Below, in pieces: positions 36,071 to 44,749 of a DNA stretch of 64,000 nt (within the stretch, counting starts at the first letter, position 1; every line of letters begins with the position of its first letter). The notes under the pieces are model-generated. The model was not told where the DNA came from and did no database searches. It worked only from the letters and a program-made list of their open reading frames with translations. Location of the stretch: positions 62,001 to 126,000 of the forward strand of contig JBMNUZ010000003.1 of NCBI GenBank assembly GCA_050946535.1, written 5' to 3'. Both the position numbers and the translations under genes were made by a program. The DNA comes from RUG708 sp050946535. GTDB lineage: Bacteria > Bacillota > Clostridia > Peptostreptococcales > Anaerovoracaceae.

Positions 36071-36529
36071 ATGGCTAAGAAGAGTTCTGACGCAGGTTCT
36101 GATAAGGCTAAAAAGACTACGGCCAAGAAGACACCGGCACAGAAGGAAAAAGAAAACAAAGAAAACAAGCTCGCAGCGCTCGATCTGATAAGGAGAGACA
36201 GAATGAGAGACAAAGACAGACTGGATGATGCTGCGAGGGCTCTCGATATACCTGATATTTCTGGCCTTGATGTGATTCACAGGAAGTTCGGCGAGGGCAG
36301 GGTGACCGAATCGGCCGGCAAATATTTTGTAGTGAAATTCGAGAGTAAGCAAATGAAGATGAAGTTCCCGGACGCATTCGACAAGGGAATTCTCAAATTA
36401 AAAAACGAGAGCGACAGTGAGACGATCGACAAGATCTGTTCGATGTTCAGAAATCTGGACAATAGAAAAGAAGAAATGGATAAGAGAATCTACGACATTT
36501 CTGCGGAGATGTCCAGGATAAACCTGTGA
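36071..36529 (+). CDS. hypothetical protein with basic tail and Tudor/KOW-like core
   Basis: The 152-residue protein has a Lys/Ala-rich disordered N-terminus (1-35), a helix, then DVIHRKFGEGRVTESAGKYF and a VVKFES strand. That pattern resembles the small beta-barrel at the C-terminus of UvrD/PcrA-like helicases, where V-H-x-x-F-G-x-G-x-V is conserved. The basic tail and barrel suggest nucleic-acid or RNA-polymerase binding, but this is inference. AAGGAGCAA precedes the ATG. Confidence 0.6.
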   Translation: MAKKSSDAGSDKAKKTTAKKTPAQKEKENKENKLAALDLIRRDRMRDKDRLDDAARALDIPDISGLDVIHRKFGEGRVTESAGKYFVVKFESKQMKMKFPDAFDKGILKLKNESDSETIDKICSMFRNLDNRKEEMDKRIYDISAEMSRINL

Positions 36530-36571
36530 TAACATCGTTGGAAATCGCCATTATCAGTGCAGAATAATATA

Positions 36572-36604
36572 GAAAAGGCGGCATATGAAAATATGCCGCC
36601 TTTC
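36572..36604. terminator. bidirectional terminator between convergent genes
   Basis: AAAGGCGGCATAT and ATATGCCGCCTTT form a near-perfect 14-bp stem, with A tracts left and T tracts right. Confidence 0.85.
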
Positions 36605-36664
36605 GCGTCAATAAATAAAACAAATGAGCTTCCCTGCAGCCATCCCGCAGAGATGGTCTGCCGA

Positions 36665-37582
36665 TCAATAATCGGTACTTCTCACGTGGTCGACCGTCAG
36701 GGTTGTATAGAGGTTGTCGTTCATAGGAGTGCCGACCTTGTGCTTTTGGCCGAGCTTTTTTACGAGACCCGCAAAGCACTCGACTTCCGTAGGACGGCCT
36801 GCCTTCGTATCTTGACGCATCGAAGGCTCTTTGTCTGGATCGAGCGTTTCGATGAGGTCGAGCCATTCGTTCTGTTCGTCTTCTGTGATTTCGATTCCCT
36901 CCAGATTTGCGAGCATGCGCGCCTCGTCCATGGCGTTTAGCATTGCGAGTCTTGCGATTCCGCCTTTCTGAACGCCGCCGTAGCCGCATTCGGCGATTGC
37001 GCACGCCTGGTTGACACCACAGTTGAGCATCCACTTGCTCCACATCGAATGGATTATATCGTCAGGAACCTCTGTTTTGATGCCTGCGTCCGACAGTATC
37101 TTTACGGCCTTGTCGAGCGCTTCGCTTCTGGTGTTTGATTTTTCGCCGATCGTAACGCTGCCGGGCGTCGTGTATTCGAGCTTGTATCCGTCTCTGGTGG
37201 CATCCATGCCCTGGACCGTACTGTAGAGCAGGTGATAAGGGTGGAGAGAGGCAGCGATTTCGTCTTCCGAAGTGATGCCGTTCATGAACGAAACTACTAT
37301 TGTGTCTCGCCCGCATGCGTTTGCAGCGTTCTTCAAAGCGTCACCGAGTGAATAGTTCTTTACTGCGAAGATAAGGAGATCCACCTCAGGAGCTTCGTCA
37401 GGTGCAGCGAAAGAGAATTCTTTCTTCTCTCCGTTTACCGTGATCTCTTCATTTTTATACCGCTCTATCCTGTCAGGGTCTGCGATGAAAAAGATGTTGT
37501 CACTCCCGTATTTGTCAGCAAGTTCGCTGCCGAACAAAAGTCCGATGGCGCCCATGCCGATAATCCCTATCTTTGGTTCCAT
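36665..37582 (-). CDS. panE: ketopantoate reductase-family protein
   Basis: The ATG at 37582 follows AAGGAGG and gives 305 residues. The N-terminal Rossmann motif reads IGIIGMGAIGLLFG. Family segments KNYSLGDAL, SFMNGI, and the catalytic-region SKWMLNCGVNQACAI are present. The enzyme reduces 2-dehydropantoate to pantoate with NADPH on the route to coenzyme A. No panB or panC lies nearby, so another 2-hydroxy-acid substrate is possible. Confidence 0.85.
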   Translation of the reverse strand: MEPKIGIIGMGAIGLLFGSELADKYGSDNIFFIADPDRIERYKNEEITVNGEKKEFSFAAPDEAPEVDLLIFAVKNYSLGDALKNAANACGRDTIVVSFMNGITSEDEIAASLHPYHLLYSTVQGMDATRDGYKLEYTTPGSVTIGEKSNTRSEALDKAVKILSDAGIKTEVPDDIIHSMWSKWMLNCGVNQACAIAECGYGGVQKGGIARLAMLNAMDEARMLANLEGIEITEDEQNEWLDLIETLDPDKEPSMRQDTKAGRPTEVECFAGLVKKLGQKHKVGTPMNDNLYTTLTVDHVRSTDY

Positions 37583-37734
37583 ATTACTCTGCCTCCTTAT
37601 AATTACGCGGCGCACTGAAATGTCATTAAATCAATGCGCCTCAGCTTGATGCCCGGTGTTTGATGATTCGTACAGATATTGTAAAATACAATCCGGATGT
37701 TTGCAATACCGGGCGGTGGTTAAAGCCTGGAAGA

Positions 37735-37975
37735 CGGGTGATCTGTCGTAAAAAACGGACGAGGCTGCCTTAAACGGATAAAGCTGACTTAAAACAGACG
37801 AGGACGCAGGAAAAACGGACGAGGCTGCAGGAAAAATAGATGAAGACGCCGTGAAGACAGACGAGGCCGCAGGAAAAATAGATGAAGACGCCTTAAAGAC
37901 AGACGAGGCCGCAGAGAAGAAGGGCGAGGGCGGCGGGAAAAGCAGACGAGGACGCATGAAAAATGAATGAGGATC
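37735..37975 (+). repeat. degenerate 21/42-bp tandem repeats upstream of tRNA-Ala
   Basis: Units of 21 bases alternate between GACGAGGCCGCAGGAAAAAT-like and GATGAAGACGCCTTAAAGAC-like forms and build a 42-base higher-order repeat. The plus strand stays open for about 60 codons as an acidic/Lys heptad pattern, but without a start codon or ribosome site. The whole 37583-38005 gap holds nothing else that I can assign. Confidence 0.85.
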
Positions 37976-38005
37976 AGGAAATACCGGCGCGGAATAAGTC
38001 TTTAA

Positions 38006-38034
38006 TTGACGTAAAATCCGCCGGATAGTACAAT
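38006..38034 (+). promoter_or_regulatory. promoter for tRNA-Ala
   Basis: TTGACG and TACAAT have 17-base spacing, 24 bases before the tRNA 5' end. Confidence 0.8.
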
Positions 38035-38058
38035 ATACGTGCAGCAATCATATTTTAC

Positions 38059-38134
38059 GGGGATATAGCTCAGCCGGGAGAGCGTCTGACTGGCAGTCAG
38101 AAGGTCAGGAGTTCGAGCCTCCTTATCTCCACCA
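38059..38134 (+). tRNA. tRNA-Ala (anticodon GGC), integration site
   Basis: The 76-nt gene has acceptor GGGGATA pairing with TATCTCC, D-arm TAGCTCAG, anticodon loop CTGGCAG, T-loop GTTCGAG and an encoded CCA. Its 3' part from 38088 is the left attachment core, and the gene stays intact. Confidence 0.97.
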
Positions 38135-38138
38135 CATT
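38088..38138 (+). other. attL core
   Basis: This 51-bp sequence covers the anticodon-to-3' end of tRNA-Ala plus four downstream bases and is identical to 46912-46962. Confidence 0.95.
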
Positions 38139-38140
38139 AA

Positions 38141-38176
38141 AACCGTTGAGTTTTCAAGGCTCAACGGTTTTTTTTA
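38141..38176. terminator. element-borne terminator replacing that of tRNA-Ala
   Basis: AACCGTTGAG pairs with CTCAACGGTT, followed by eight T. It lies just inside the left end of the element and can serve both tRNA-Ala and the minus-strand integrase. Confidence 0.92.
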
Positions 38177-38220
38177 ATTGCTCGATAATTCAATTGTTAT
38201 TGACTTAAAATGACCTATTT

Positions 38221-39230
38221 TCACCTATTCGACGTTGCACCCAATGTTGCACCCTTTTCAGGTAAAACCGCTCCGATAGCATCCGCTGCAGTTATGACAT
38301 CATCTGTTTCTAAATTCGTGTAAATGTTGGCTGTCATTTTTATGCTGGCGTGTCCCATAAGCTTCTGCGCTATGCGGATATCAACTCCGCGTCTTGCCAG
38401 CTCCGTGCAATACTCATGGCGCAAGCAATACGGCACTAAGTCATCAGAGAGCGGATAGGGTGGCACCAAAGCATTGCGGTACATCCTGCAGCCCATTGCA
38501 ATATTGATCCGCCGCGTGAGTGAGTTCCAGATCCGCCGGCGGTTATTTATCGTGATCGGGCCTCCGCTGGCTGTCTGCGCTATATATTCATCTTTAGGCG
38601 TGCGTTTGATTTTATCCCATAATTCAAGCGGAACAGGGACAAACCTGTCCGCATGATCAGTTTTTGATCCTCTTATGTGCAGCGTAGGGACTCTGTCTCG
38701 AACCGACAGGTCATAACCTTTTGCGGCAGCTGCTTCACCTGGTCTGCAGCCGCAAAACAGCATCAGCATAAAATAAAAATAGCGCCGGTCCGTCAAGCCT
38801 ACCTGGATAAAATAACGTCTTTCCGTCGCTGTCAGAGCCCTACGCGGGTGACTATATCCGGTTGGCTTTTGTAAATTCTCTGTCGGATCCCGCGCGATTA
38901 GATTGTTAATTTTGGCATATTTAAAGATGAATTTCAGCGCGTGATAGACACCATTGATCTGTGTTTTACTTTTATCGACTGTAGGTTTACTATCTGCTGG
39001 CATTGCATAGGCGTAATCTTATTAATTGGTAAATCTCCGATTTCCTCCAAGATGCAGTGCCGCACAAGCGCGATGTATTTCTTACGCGTGATTTCTCTTT
39101 GACCGACCTTGTAAGTATCTATGCATTGTATTGTCCATTCGCTAAGCGTAGTATCTCCAGAAATAATCTTAGTGCCGCTCTCCAGCTTGATCTTCTTTCG
39201 CTCCATTTTCTGATGGACTTCTTTCAGCGT
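38221..39230 (-). pseudogene. tyrosine integrase, 5'-truncated and frameshifted
   Basis: The C-terminal part (38221-39003) has the tyrosine-recombinase catalytic set: CGCRPGEAAAAK with the first Arg, a later LRHEYCTELARRG with His-x-x-Arg-like residues, and MGHASIKMTANIYTN with the nucleophile Tyr. The core-binding part lies in another frame at 38934-39206; the two join by a -1 shift at an AAAA run near 38965. Upstream, the frame continues as RDTLKEVHQK only to 39230, where it abruptly meets terminase sequence, so the arm-binding domain is gone. The gene is unlikely to act on its own. Confidence 0.88.
38234..38254 (+). repeat. paired GTTGCACCC repeats, left end (arm-type site candidate)
   Basis: GTTGCACCC occurs at 38234-38242 and 38246-38254, a 12-base period, about 96 bases inside attL and within the 3' end of the integrase gene. 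An equivalent pair lies at the right end. Confidence 0.7.
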
Positions 39231-40439
39231 GTCGCGATGTCAATCGCGGTAAAGACTACAGATCAAAAGATCTTCGTTGAGGCTATCGACTGCAGACCAA
39301 TCCGCGCGACAAATCGCTGGATAATGGATTTCCTTCGCGCAGCATCCTGGAAAGAGGTCGTTATTGACGGGCAGAATGGGCAGAGGATCCTCGCGGATCT
39401 GATGAAAAGCAATCCGGATGTGTTGTTCGATTCGGCGATTCTCTCAGCTTTGATCGGCTCATGTTGCTTTATTTACATATCAGAAAACGGGGATGACGTG
39501 CCTCATATGCAGGTAATCGACGGTGCGAACGCAACAGGAATTATCGATCCAACGACTGGACTGCTGGAGGAAGGATATGCGGTGTTAAGCCGCGATCCGG
39601 ACACTGAGAATGTGGTCCGCGATGCATATTTCCTTCCTGGCGAAACGACAATCTTTGATTATGAGGAACAAACGCAGCAGAAATTTACAAGTAATGCTCC
39701 TGCTCCTCTGCTCGTACCTATCATCTACAGGCCTGATGCACGTAGACCTTTTGGCCATAGCCGAATCAGCCGTGCTTGCATGAATATTCAGAATCAGGCG
39801 CGCATGACGCTTACCAGAGCGAATGTATCAGCAGAATTTTACAGCATGCCGCAGCGTTATGTGCTCGGACTGTCAGATGATGCAGAGTTTGAATCGCGTA
39901 AAGCTACTTACAGTTCATTCCTGGCATTTTATCAGGATGCAGAGGGCAACTCGCCTACACTCGGACAGTTCTCACAGCAATCGATGCAGCCTCATATAGA
40001 TCAATTCAAGATGTGCGCTTCCGCTTTTGCTGGCGAGACCGGCCTTACGATGGATGACCTTGGATTCGTAACAGAAAATCCGACATCTGCAGAGGCAATA
40101 AAGGCAAGCCATGAGACTTTACGGCTTACAGCACGGAAAGCACAGCGCACTTTTGGATCCGGATTCTTAAATGCCGGATATCTGGCTGCATGCCTGAGAG
40201 ATGACTACGCTTTTTCACGTGCTGCTATTTCTCAGACCATTCCGCACTGGGCGCCGATCTTCGAACCGGATGCTGCGCAGATGTCAGGCATCGGAGATGC
40301 TGCGATCAAGATTAATCAGGCAGTGCCTGGATACTTCAACAAGGATAGCCTTGAAAGACTGACGGGCATCAAGGGCGGTGAAGCGGCAGAGACTACAACG
40401 ACTACAAATACAGCTGAAGGAGAGACTGTAAATGTCTGA
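39230..40439 (+). pseudogene. terminase C-terminal fragment fused to phage portal protein, copy 1
   Basis: From 39230 the frame encodes part of the terminase nuclease domain (KTTDQKIFVEAID to ILADLMKSN), then passes in frame into a portal protein from PDVLFDSAILSALIG. The portal part runs about 340 residues with RPFGHSRISRACMN and FGSGFLNAGYLAACL, resembling portals of SPP1-like phages. There is no start codon of its own; the left edge is the junction with the truncated integrase. The same fusion occurs at 43110, differing at only about five residues. Confidence 0.85.
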
Positions 40440-40574
40440 TATTGTACCTGATCTGTATAAAAAAATTCTGAGGGATTTCCGCAGTGCGGTTGCTCTGGAT
40501 CCATGGATTAAGTCATTCAATAAGAGATTGGATGCCGGTAAAGCTACACAAGAGGATGTTCAGAAATACGCTGG
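39230..40574 (+). repeat. repeat R2, copy 1
   Basis: The 1345-bp block matches 43110-44454 with only scattered, mainly synonymous differences. It covers the terminase-portal fusion and the first 48 codons of the next gene. The two copies diverge sharply after 40574. Confidence 0.95.
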
Positions 40575-40857
40575 AATTCTCGGCAGGACTGCATCGAAGG
40601 CACTCAACCGTGGGCTTACTCCAGAGAACCTTCCAGACGGAAAGATCTATTGGAATATAGCAAAACGCACGATTGAACCGCTACTTCGTGAAGTAACGGA
40701 AATGGTAAACGGCGCGATGGTCAGCATCATCGAAGTACAGCATAAGAAAAAGCGGATCGGGATTAAGCCGCAGCGTGCGAAATTCAATCAAGATCGATGC
40801 GACGCGATTATAAATAAAATCGTGAATATGTCTTTGGGGGTAGTTGATGAAGAGTAA
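40432..40857 (+). CDS. phage head-associated protein, copy 1
   Basis: The 141-residue helical protein begins 8 bases inside the portal frame. Its first 48 residues are identical to the protein at 44312, and the remainder is clearly homologous but diverged. It sits between portal and MuF genes, a place often occupied by small head-assembly proteins. I cannot name it. It overlaps the MuF gene by 11 bases. Confidence 0.7.
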   Translation: MSDIVPDLYKKILRDFRSAVALDPWIKSFNKRLDAGKATQEDVQKYAGILGRTASKALNRGLTPENLPDGKIYWNIAKRTIEPLLREVTEMVNGAMVSIIEVQHKKKRIGIKPQRAKFNQDRCDAIINKIVNMSLGVVDEE

Positions 40858-41638
40858 AGAAGAACTGAATAAGAACATCGATGACATCCTAGACAGAGCA
40901 ATAGATAATTTTGCCAGAAGTATTCCGGCGGATTTTGTTGAAAGTAACGTCGAATTTGAGCAGCACGCTGGTATGAGGCCGAGAATCATCCGTTCATCTG
41001 CCGGTAAATGCTGTGCATGGTGTAGTGCTATCGCCGGAGAGTACTACGCTGATGAAGCGCCGGATGATATTTACAGGCGGCATGACAATTGTACATGTAC
41101 TGTCACGTATATTTCTGAAAAAGGCGCGCAAGATGCGCATACGAAAAAATGGATAGGTAAACAAGAAACAAGTGCTCGTCGTGCAAGGATTGATAAAGAT
41201 CAGAAGTACGCTAACGATCTGATACTTAAAAGGAGACGTGAGGCAGCAGAACGGGCTGGAATGGCGGAGAAATTTCGAAAGCAGGAAAGAGAAATCAGGA
41301 ATATACACGCAACTGGTCGAAATACATTCAAGATGGGTTTTTCGCCACAGAATATTGAGAAACACTTCGGCCCAAATGGAAGCCATACAAAACAATATCC
41401 TGGATGGACTAAAGAAAAATACGAAAAAGAGGCATTAAAATTAGTGCAAAGTCGTACAACTGACGATATAATTGGGTATAAAACCATTGAAGGCGCTGTT
41501 GTAAGATATAGAAAAAGTACAAACGATTTTGTTGTCGGGTATCCCAATAATATGGGCCTTGCAACAATGTTTAGACCAAGAAAAAAATTGAAGTATGTAT
41601 TGAACTATATGAAGAGAGAAGGAATAATACATGATTGA
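40847..41638 (+). CDS. MuF-type phage head protein with C-terminal toxin-like domain, copy 1
   Basis: The ATG at 40847 gives 263 residues. The MuF-like core has the metal-site pattern CCAWCSAIAGEY followed by RRHDNCTC near residues 48-85. A charged helical linker follows, then an unrelated C-terminal domain from about residue 165 (KHFGPNGSHTKQYP, DDIIGYKTIEG, VVRYRKSTNDFVVGYP). This layout matches the known MuF polymorphic toxins of temperate phages. The tip resembles BECR-fold RNases such as RelE/colicin D-like domains, but that is inference. A CPCC-motif gene overlaps its 3' end, as expected for immunity. Confidence 0.78.
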   Translation: MKSKEELNKNIDDILDRAIDNFARSIPADFVESNVEFEQHAGMRPRIIRSSAGKCCAWCSAIAGEYYADEAPDDIYRRHDNCTCTVTYISEKGAQDAHTKKWIGKQETSARRARIDKDQKYANDLILKRRREAAERAGMAEKFRKQEREIRNIHATGRNTFKMGFSPQNIEKHFGPNGSHTKQYPGWTKEKYEKEALKLVQSRTTDDIIGYKTIEGAVVRYRKSTNDFVVGYPNNMGLATMFRPRKKLKYVLNYMKREGIIHD

Positions 41639-41837
41639 GCACAAAAGTAATAAAATAAAATGTCCGGTATGCGGAAAATATTACTTTAACGCACGTGCAA
41701 GTTTCGAAATTTGTCCGGTATGTAATTGGGAAAATGATCCCTTACAATATGATTGTCCAAACGAGGATGGTGGGGCAAATCAGATGAGCCTTAATCAGGC
41801 GCGTGCTGCCTGGAAGAAAGGCGAAAAAGTTATTTAA
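41631..41837 (+). CDS. CPCC-type zinc-ribbon protein, candidate immunity protein for MuF copy 1
   Basis: The 68-residue protein contains CPVCGKYYF...FEICPVCNWENDP and GGANQMSLNQARAAW, matching the cysteine-rich CPCC family. Members are found next to polymorphic toxin genes and are predicted immunity proteins. It overlaps the MuF stop by 8 bases, so translation is coupled and toxin and partner would be made together. Confidence 0.78.
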   Translation: MIEHKSNKIKCPVCGKYYFNARASFEICPVCNWENDPLQYDCPNEDGGANQMSLNQARAAWKKGEKVI

Positions 41838-41864
41838 GCACCCGTTTCGGCGAGTGCTTTTTTC
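41836..41864 (+). terminator. intrinsic terminator after immunity gene
   Basis: AAGCAC pairs with GTGCTT around a short loop, with six T following. Confidence 0.75.
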
Positions 41865-41878
41865 GTGGAGGCGTGAAG

Positions 41879-42058
41879 ATGAAATACCGAAAGAAACCAA
41901 TCATCATTGAAGCCTATCAAACTGACAAGCTGGTAGAAATCGAAACACTTGAAGGCGTGATGTATGCAAGCCCTGGCGATTACATTATCACTGGAGTGAA
42001 CGGCGAAAAGTATCCATGCAAACCCGACATCTTCAAGAAAACATATGAACAAATCTAG
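41879..42058 (+). CDS. small phage protein, 59 residues
   Basis: GGAGG lies 7 bases before the ATG. The protein starts MKYRKKPIIIEAYQT and has ASPGDYIITGVNGEKYPCKP. This is a small protein often seen in Firmicute phages, of unknown function. A terminator-like CCTCGCGG/CCGCGGGG hairpin with TTTTC lies just downstream at 42060-42084. Confidence 0.75.
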   Translation: MKYRKKPIIIEAYQTDKLVEIETLEGVMYASPGDYIITGVNGEKYPCKPDIFKKTYEQI

Positions 42059-42059
42059 A

Positions 42060-42773
42060 CCTCGCGGACATCCGCGGGGTTTTCTTATGCCCAATTTCAT
42101 GGAGGAGAGCATGAAGGAAATAAGAGCACCAGTAACACATAGCTGAAGGAGGGGAAATGGCAGACAGAATCGGACGCCAGACCCCTACACGAAGCTTTGT
42201 TTTACCATATAAAAAAACATCCGGAGAGGAAGCAATACAACTATACGAGCGATCCGGCCGCAAGGCAATGGACTGGCAGAAGCTGCTGGTTTATGACATG
42301 CTTGCCAGAAATAAAACTTCCGAGTGGACTCACATGAGTTTCGGATATGCTGTACCACGTCAAAACGGAAAGAATGAGATTGTTGTTATCCGTGAGATGT
42401 ACGGACTGCTGCACGGTGAGCGAATTTTGCATACTGCTCACAGAACCGGCACCGCTCACGCAGCGTGGGAGCGTCTTGTGACAGTCCTGACTGATGCGAA
42501 ACTGATTGATCCAGGGCTTAAGGATAAAGGCCTTTATCGTGCTAACGGGAAGGAACATATTTATCTTGATGCTTATGTAGAGGGCGGCGGGAGAATAGAA
42601 TTCCGTACCAGAACCAGCAAGGGCGGCCTCGGAGAGTCTTATGATCTTCTGGTTATTGACGAAGCACAGGAATATCAGGACGATCAGAAAGCCGCGCTGC
42701 AGTACACGATTTCCGCGAGCGAAAATCCTCAGACTGTGTTATGTGGAACGCCGCCGACGGTTTCGTCAGTCGG
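42060..42773 (+). repeat. repeat R1, copy 1
   Basis: The block from a terminator-like hairpin through the first 205 codons of terminase is nearly identical to 45891-46605, with one amino-acid change in the coding part. The copies diverge after TCAGTCGG. Confidence 0.95.
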
Positions 42774-44319
42774 GACAATCTTCCCGAAAATGCGCCAGTC
42801 AACTTTAGCTGGCGAGGCGGAAGAGACCGCGTGGGAGGAATGGTCCGTCGATCAGATGAGCGATCCACATGATCGCGATCTGTGGTACTTAACTAACCCC
42901 GCACTCGGAATCCGCTTGAAGGAAAGAACCATCCGGAATGAAATCGGAACGGATGACGTCGATTTTAACGTACAGCGTCTCGGACTTTGGCTGACTTACG
43001 CGCAGGAATCCGCGATTTCACAGAAAGAATGGGAGGACTGTAAGGTTGAAATCCTTCCGAAGCTGCGAGGCAAGCTGTTTATCGGCATTAAGTACAGTCA
43101 GATGCAAAATGTCGCGATGTCAATCGCGGTAAAGACTACAGATCAAAAGATCTTCGTTGAGGCTATTGACTGCAGACCAATCCGGGCGACAAATCGCTGG
43201 ATAATGGATTTCTTTCGCGCAGCATCCTGGAAAGAGGTCGTTATTGACGGGCAGAATGGGCAGAGGATTCTTGCGGATCTGATGAAAAGCAATCCGGATG
43301 TGTTGTTCGATTCGGCGATTCTATCAGCTTTGATCGGCTCATGCTGCTTCATATACATATCGGAAAACGGGGATGACGTGCCTCATATGCAGGTAATCGA
43401 CGGTGCGAATGCAACAGGAATTATCGATCCAACGACTGGACTGCTGGAGGAAGGATATGCGGTGTTAAGCCGCGATCCGGACACTGAGAATGTGGTCCGC
43501 GATGCATATTTCCTTCCTGGCGAGACGACAATCTTTGATTATGAGGAACAGACGCAGCAGCAATTTACAAGTAATGCTCCTGCTCCTCTGCTCGTGCCTA
43601 TCATCTACCGGCCTGATGCACGCAGACCTTTTGGCCATAGCCGAATCAGCCGTGCTTGCATGAACATCCAGAATCAGGCGCGCATGACGCTTACCAGAGC
43701 GAATGTATCAGCAGAATTTTACAGCATGCCGCAGCGTTATGTGCTCGGACTGTCAGATGATGCAGAGTTTGAATCGCGTAAAGCTACTTACAGTTCATTC
43801 CTGGCATTTTATCAGGATGCAGAGGGCAACTCGCCTACACTCGGACAGTTCTCACAGCAATCGATGCAGCCTCATATAGATCAATTCAAGATGTGCGCTT
43901 CCGCTTTTGCTGGCGAGACCGGCCTTACGATGGATGACCTCGGATTCGTAACAGAAAATCCAACATCTGCAGAGGCAATAAAGGCAAGCCATGAGACTTT
44001 ACGGCTTACCGCACGGAAAGCACAGCGCACTTTTGGATCCGGATTCTTAAATGCCGGATATCTGGCTGCATGCCTGAGAGATGACTACGCTTTTTCACGT
44101 ACTGCTATTTCTCAGACTATCCCGCACTGGGCGCCGATCTTCGAACCGGATGCCGCACAGATGTCGGGAATCGGAGATGCAGCAATCAAGATTAATCAGG
44201 CAGTGCCTGGATATTTCGACAAGGATAGCCTTGAAAGACTGACGGGAATCAAGGGCGGCGAAGCGGCAGAGACTACAACGACTACAAATACAGCTGAAGG
44301 AGAGACTGTAAATGTCTGA
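42157..44319 (+). CDS. chimeric terminase large subunit-portal fusion, copy 2
   Basis: The 720-residue frame starts as a terminase large subunit: adapted Walker A PRQNGKNE near residue 71, Walker B DLLVIDEAQEYQ, the CGTPPTVSS motif, then part of the nuclease domain to ILADLMKSN near residue 390. It then runs without a stop into portal sequence (PDVLFDSAILS onward, about 330 residues). The rest of the terminase and the portal N-terminus are missing, so an in-frame deletion fused the two genes. It cannot be a normal packaging enzyme. GAAGGAGGGG precedes the ATG. Confidence 0.88.
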   Translation: MADRIGRQTPTRSFVLPYKKTSGEEAIQLYERSGRKAMDWQKLLVYDMLARNKTSEWTHMSFGYAVPRQNGKNEIVVIREMYGLLHGERILHTAHRTGTAHAAWERLVTVLTDAKLIDPGLKDKGLYRANGKEHIYLDAYVEGGGRIEFRTRTSKGGLGESYDLLVIDEAQEYQDDQKAALQYTISASENPQTVLCGTPPTVSSVGTIFPKMRQSTLAGEAEETAWEEWSVDQMSDPHDRDLWYLTNPALGIRLKERTIRNEIGTDDVDFNVQRLGLWLTYAQESAISQKEWEDCKVEILPKLRGKLFIGIKYSQMQNVAMSIAVKTTDQKIFVEAIDCRPIRATNRWIMDFFRAASWKEVVIDGQNGQRILADLMKSNPDVLFDSAILSALIGSCCFIYISENGDDVPHMQVIDGANATGIIDPTTGLLEEGYAVLSRDPDTENVVRDAYFLPGETTIFDYEEQTQQQFTSNAPAPLLVPIIYRPDARRPFGHSRISRACMNIQNQARMTLTRANVSAEFYSMPQRYVLGLSDDAEFESRKATYSSFLAFYQDAEGNSPTLGQFSQQSMQPHIDQFKMCASAFAGETGLTMDDLGFVTENPTSAEAIKASHETLRLTARKAQRTFGSGFLNAGYLAACLRDDYAFSRTAISQTIPHWAPIFEPDAAQMSGIGDAAIKINQAVPGYFDKDSLERLTGIKGGEAAETTTTTNTAEGETVNV

Positions 44320-44454
44320 TATTGTGCCTGATCTGTATAAAAAAATTCTGAGGGATTTCCGCAGTGCGGTTGCTCTGGATCCGTGGATTAAGTCATTCAA
44401 TAAGAGATTGGATGCCGGTAAAGCCACACAAGAGGATGTTCAGAAATACGCTGG
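43110..44454 (+). repeat. repeat R2, copy 2
   Basis: This is the second copy of the 1345-bp block of 39230-40574, offset by 3880 bases. It is continuous on its left with terminase sequence that copy 1 lacks. Confidence 0.95.
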
Positions 44455-44749
44455 CCGAATCGGGAAATATGGCGAGAATGCGCTGATTCGCGGGCTGAAA
44501 AAAGAAAATCTTCCAGGAGGAATTATCTACTGGAATATTGCAAAACGAACGGTCGAGCCGCTTATGAAAATAATGGCACAAATGGTTAATGAAGCATACA
44601 CGGCAGAATTGTCAAACAGATACCAGAAGATGCACATCGGGATTAAACCTGTAACGGTGGAATTTAACCAGGAACGGTGTGATGCAATCATGAATAAGCT
44701 GGTATCTGTATTCATGGAAGCAGCAACGGAGGGCATGAATGAACAATGA
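44312..44749 (+). CDS. phage head-associated protein, copy 2
   Basis: The 145-residue homologue of 40432-40857 has an identical N-terminal third and a diverged remainder (RIGKYGENALIRGL against ILGRTASKALNRGL). It overlaps the portal frame at its start and the MuF frame at its end. The sharp switch from identity to divergence marks a recombination edge. Confidence 0.7.
   Translation: MSDIVPDLYKKILRDFRSAVALDPWIKSFNKRLDAGKATQEDVQKYAGRIGKYGENALIRGLKKENLPGGIIYWNIAKRTVEPLMKIMAQMVNEAYTAELSNRYQKMHIGIKPVTVEFNQERCDAIMNKLVSVFMEAATEGMNEQ

Noticed and set aside
37631..38047. 138-codon minus-strand frame over the 21-bp repeats
   Set aside because: The frame exists because the repeat period is a multiple of three; the Ala/Ser/Phe/Pro product has no start signal and overlaps the tRNA promoter.
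38940..39000. Programmed -1 frameshift in the integrase
   Set aside because: There is an A4 run but no X-XXY-YYZ heptamer, and the gene is also truncated at 39230; simple mutation is the better reading.
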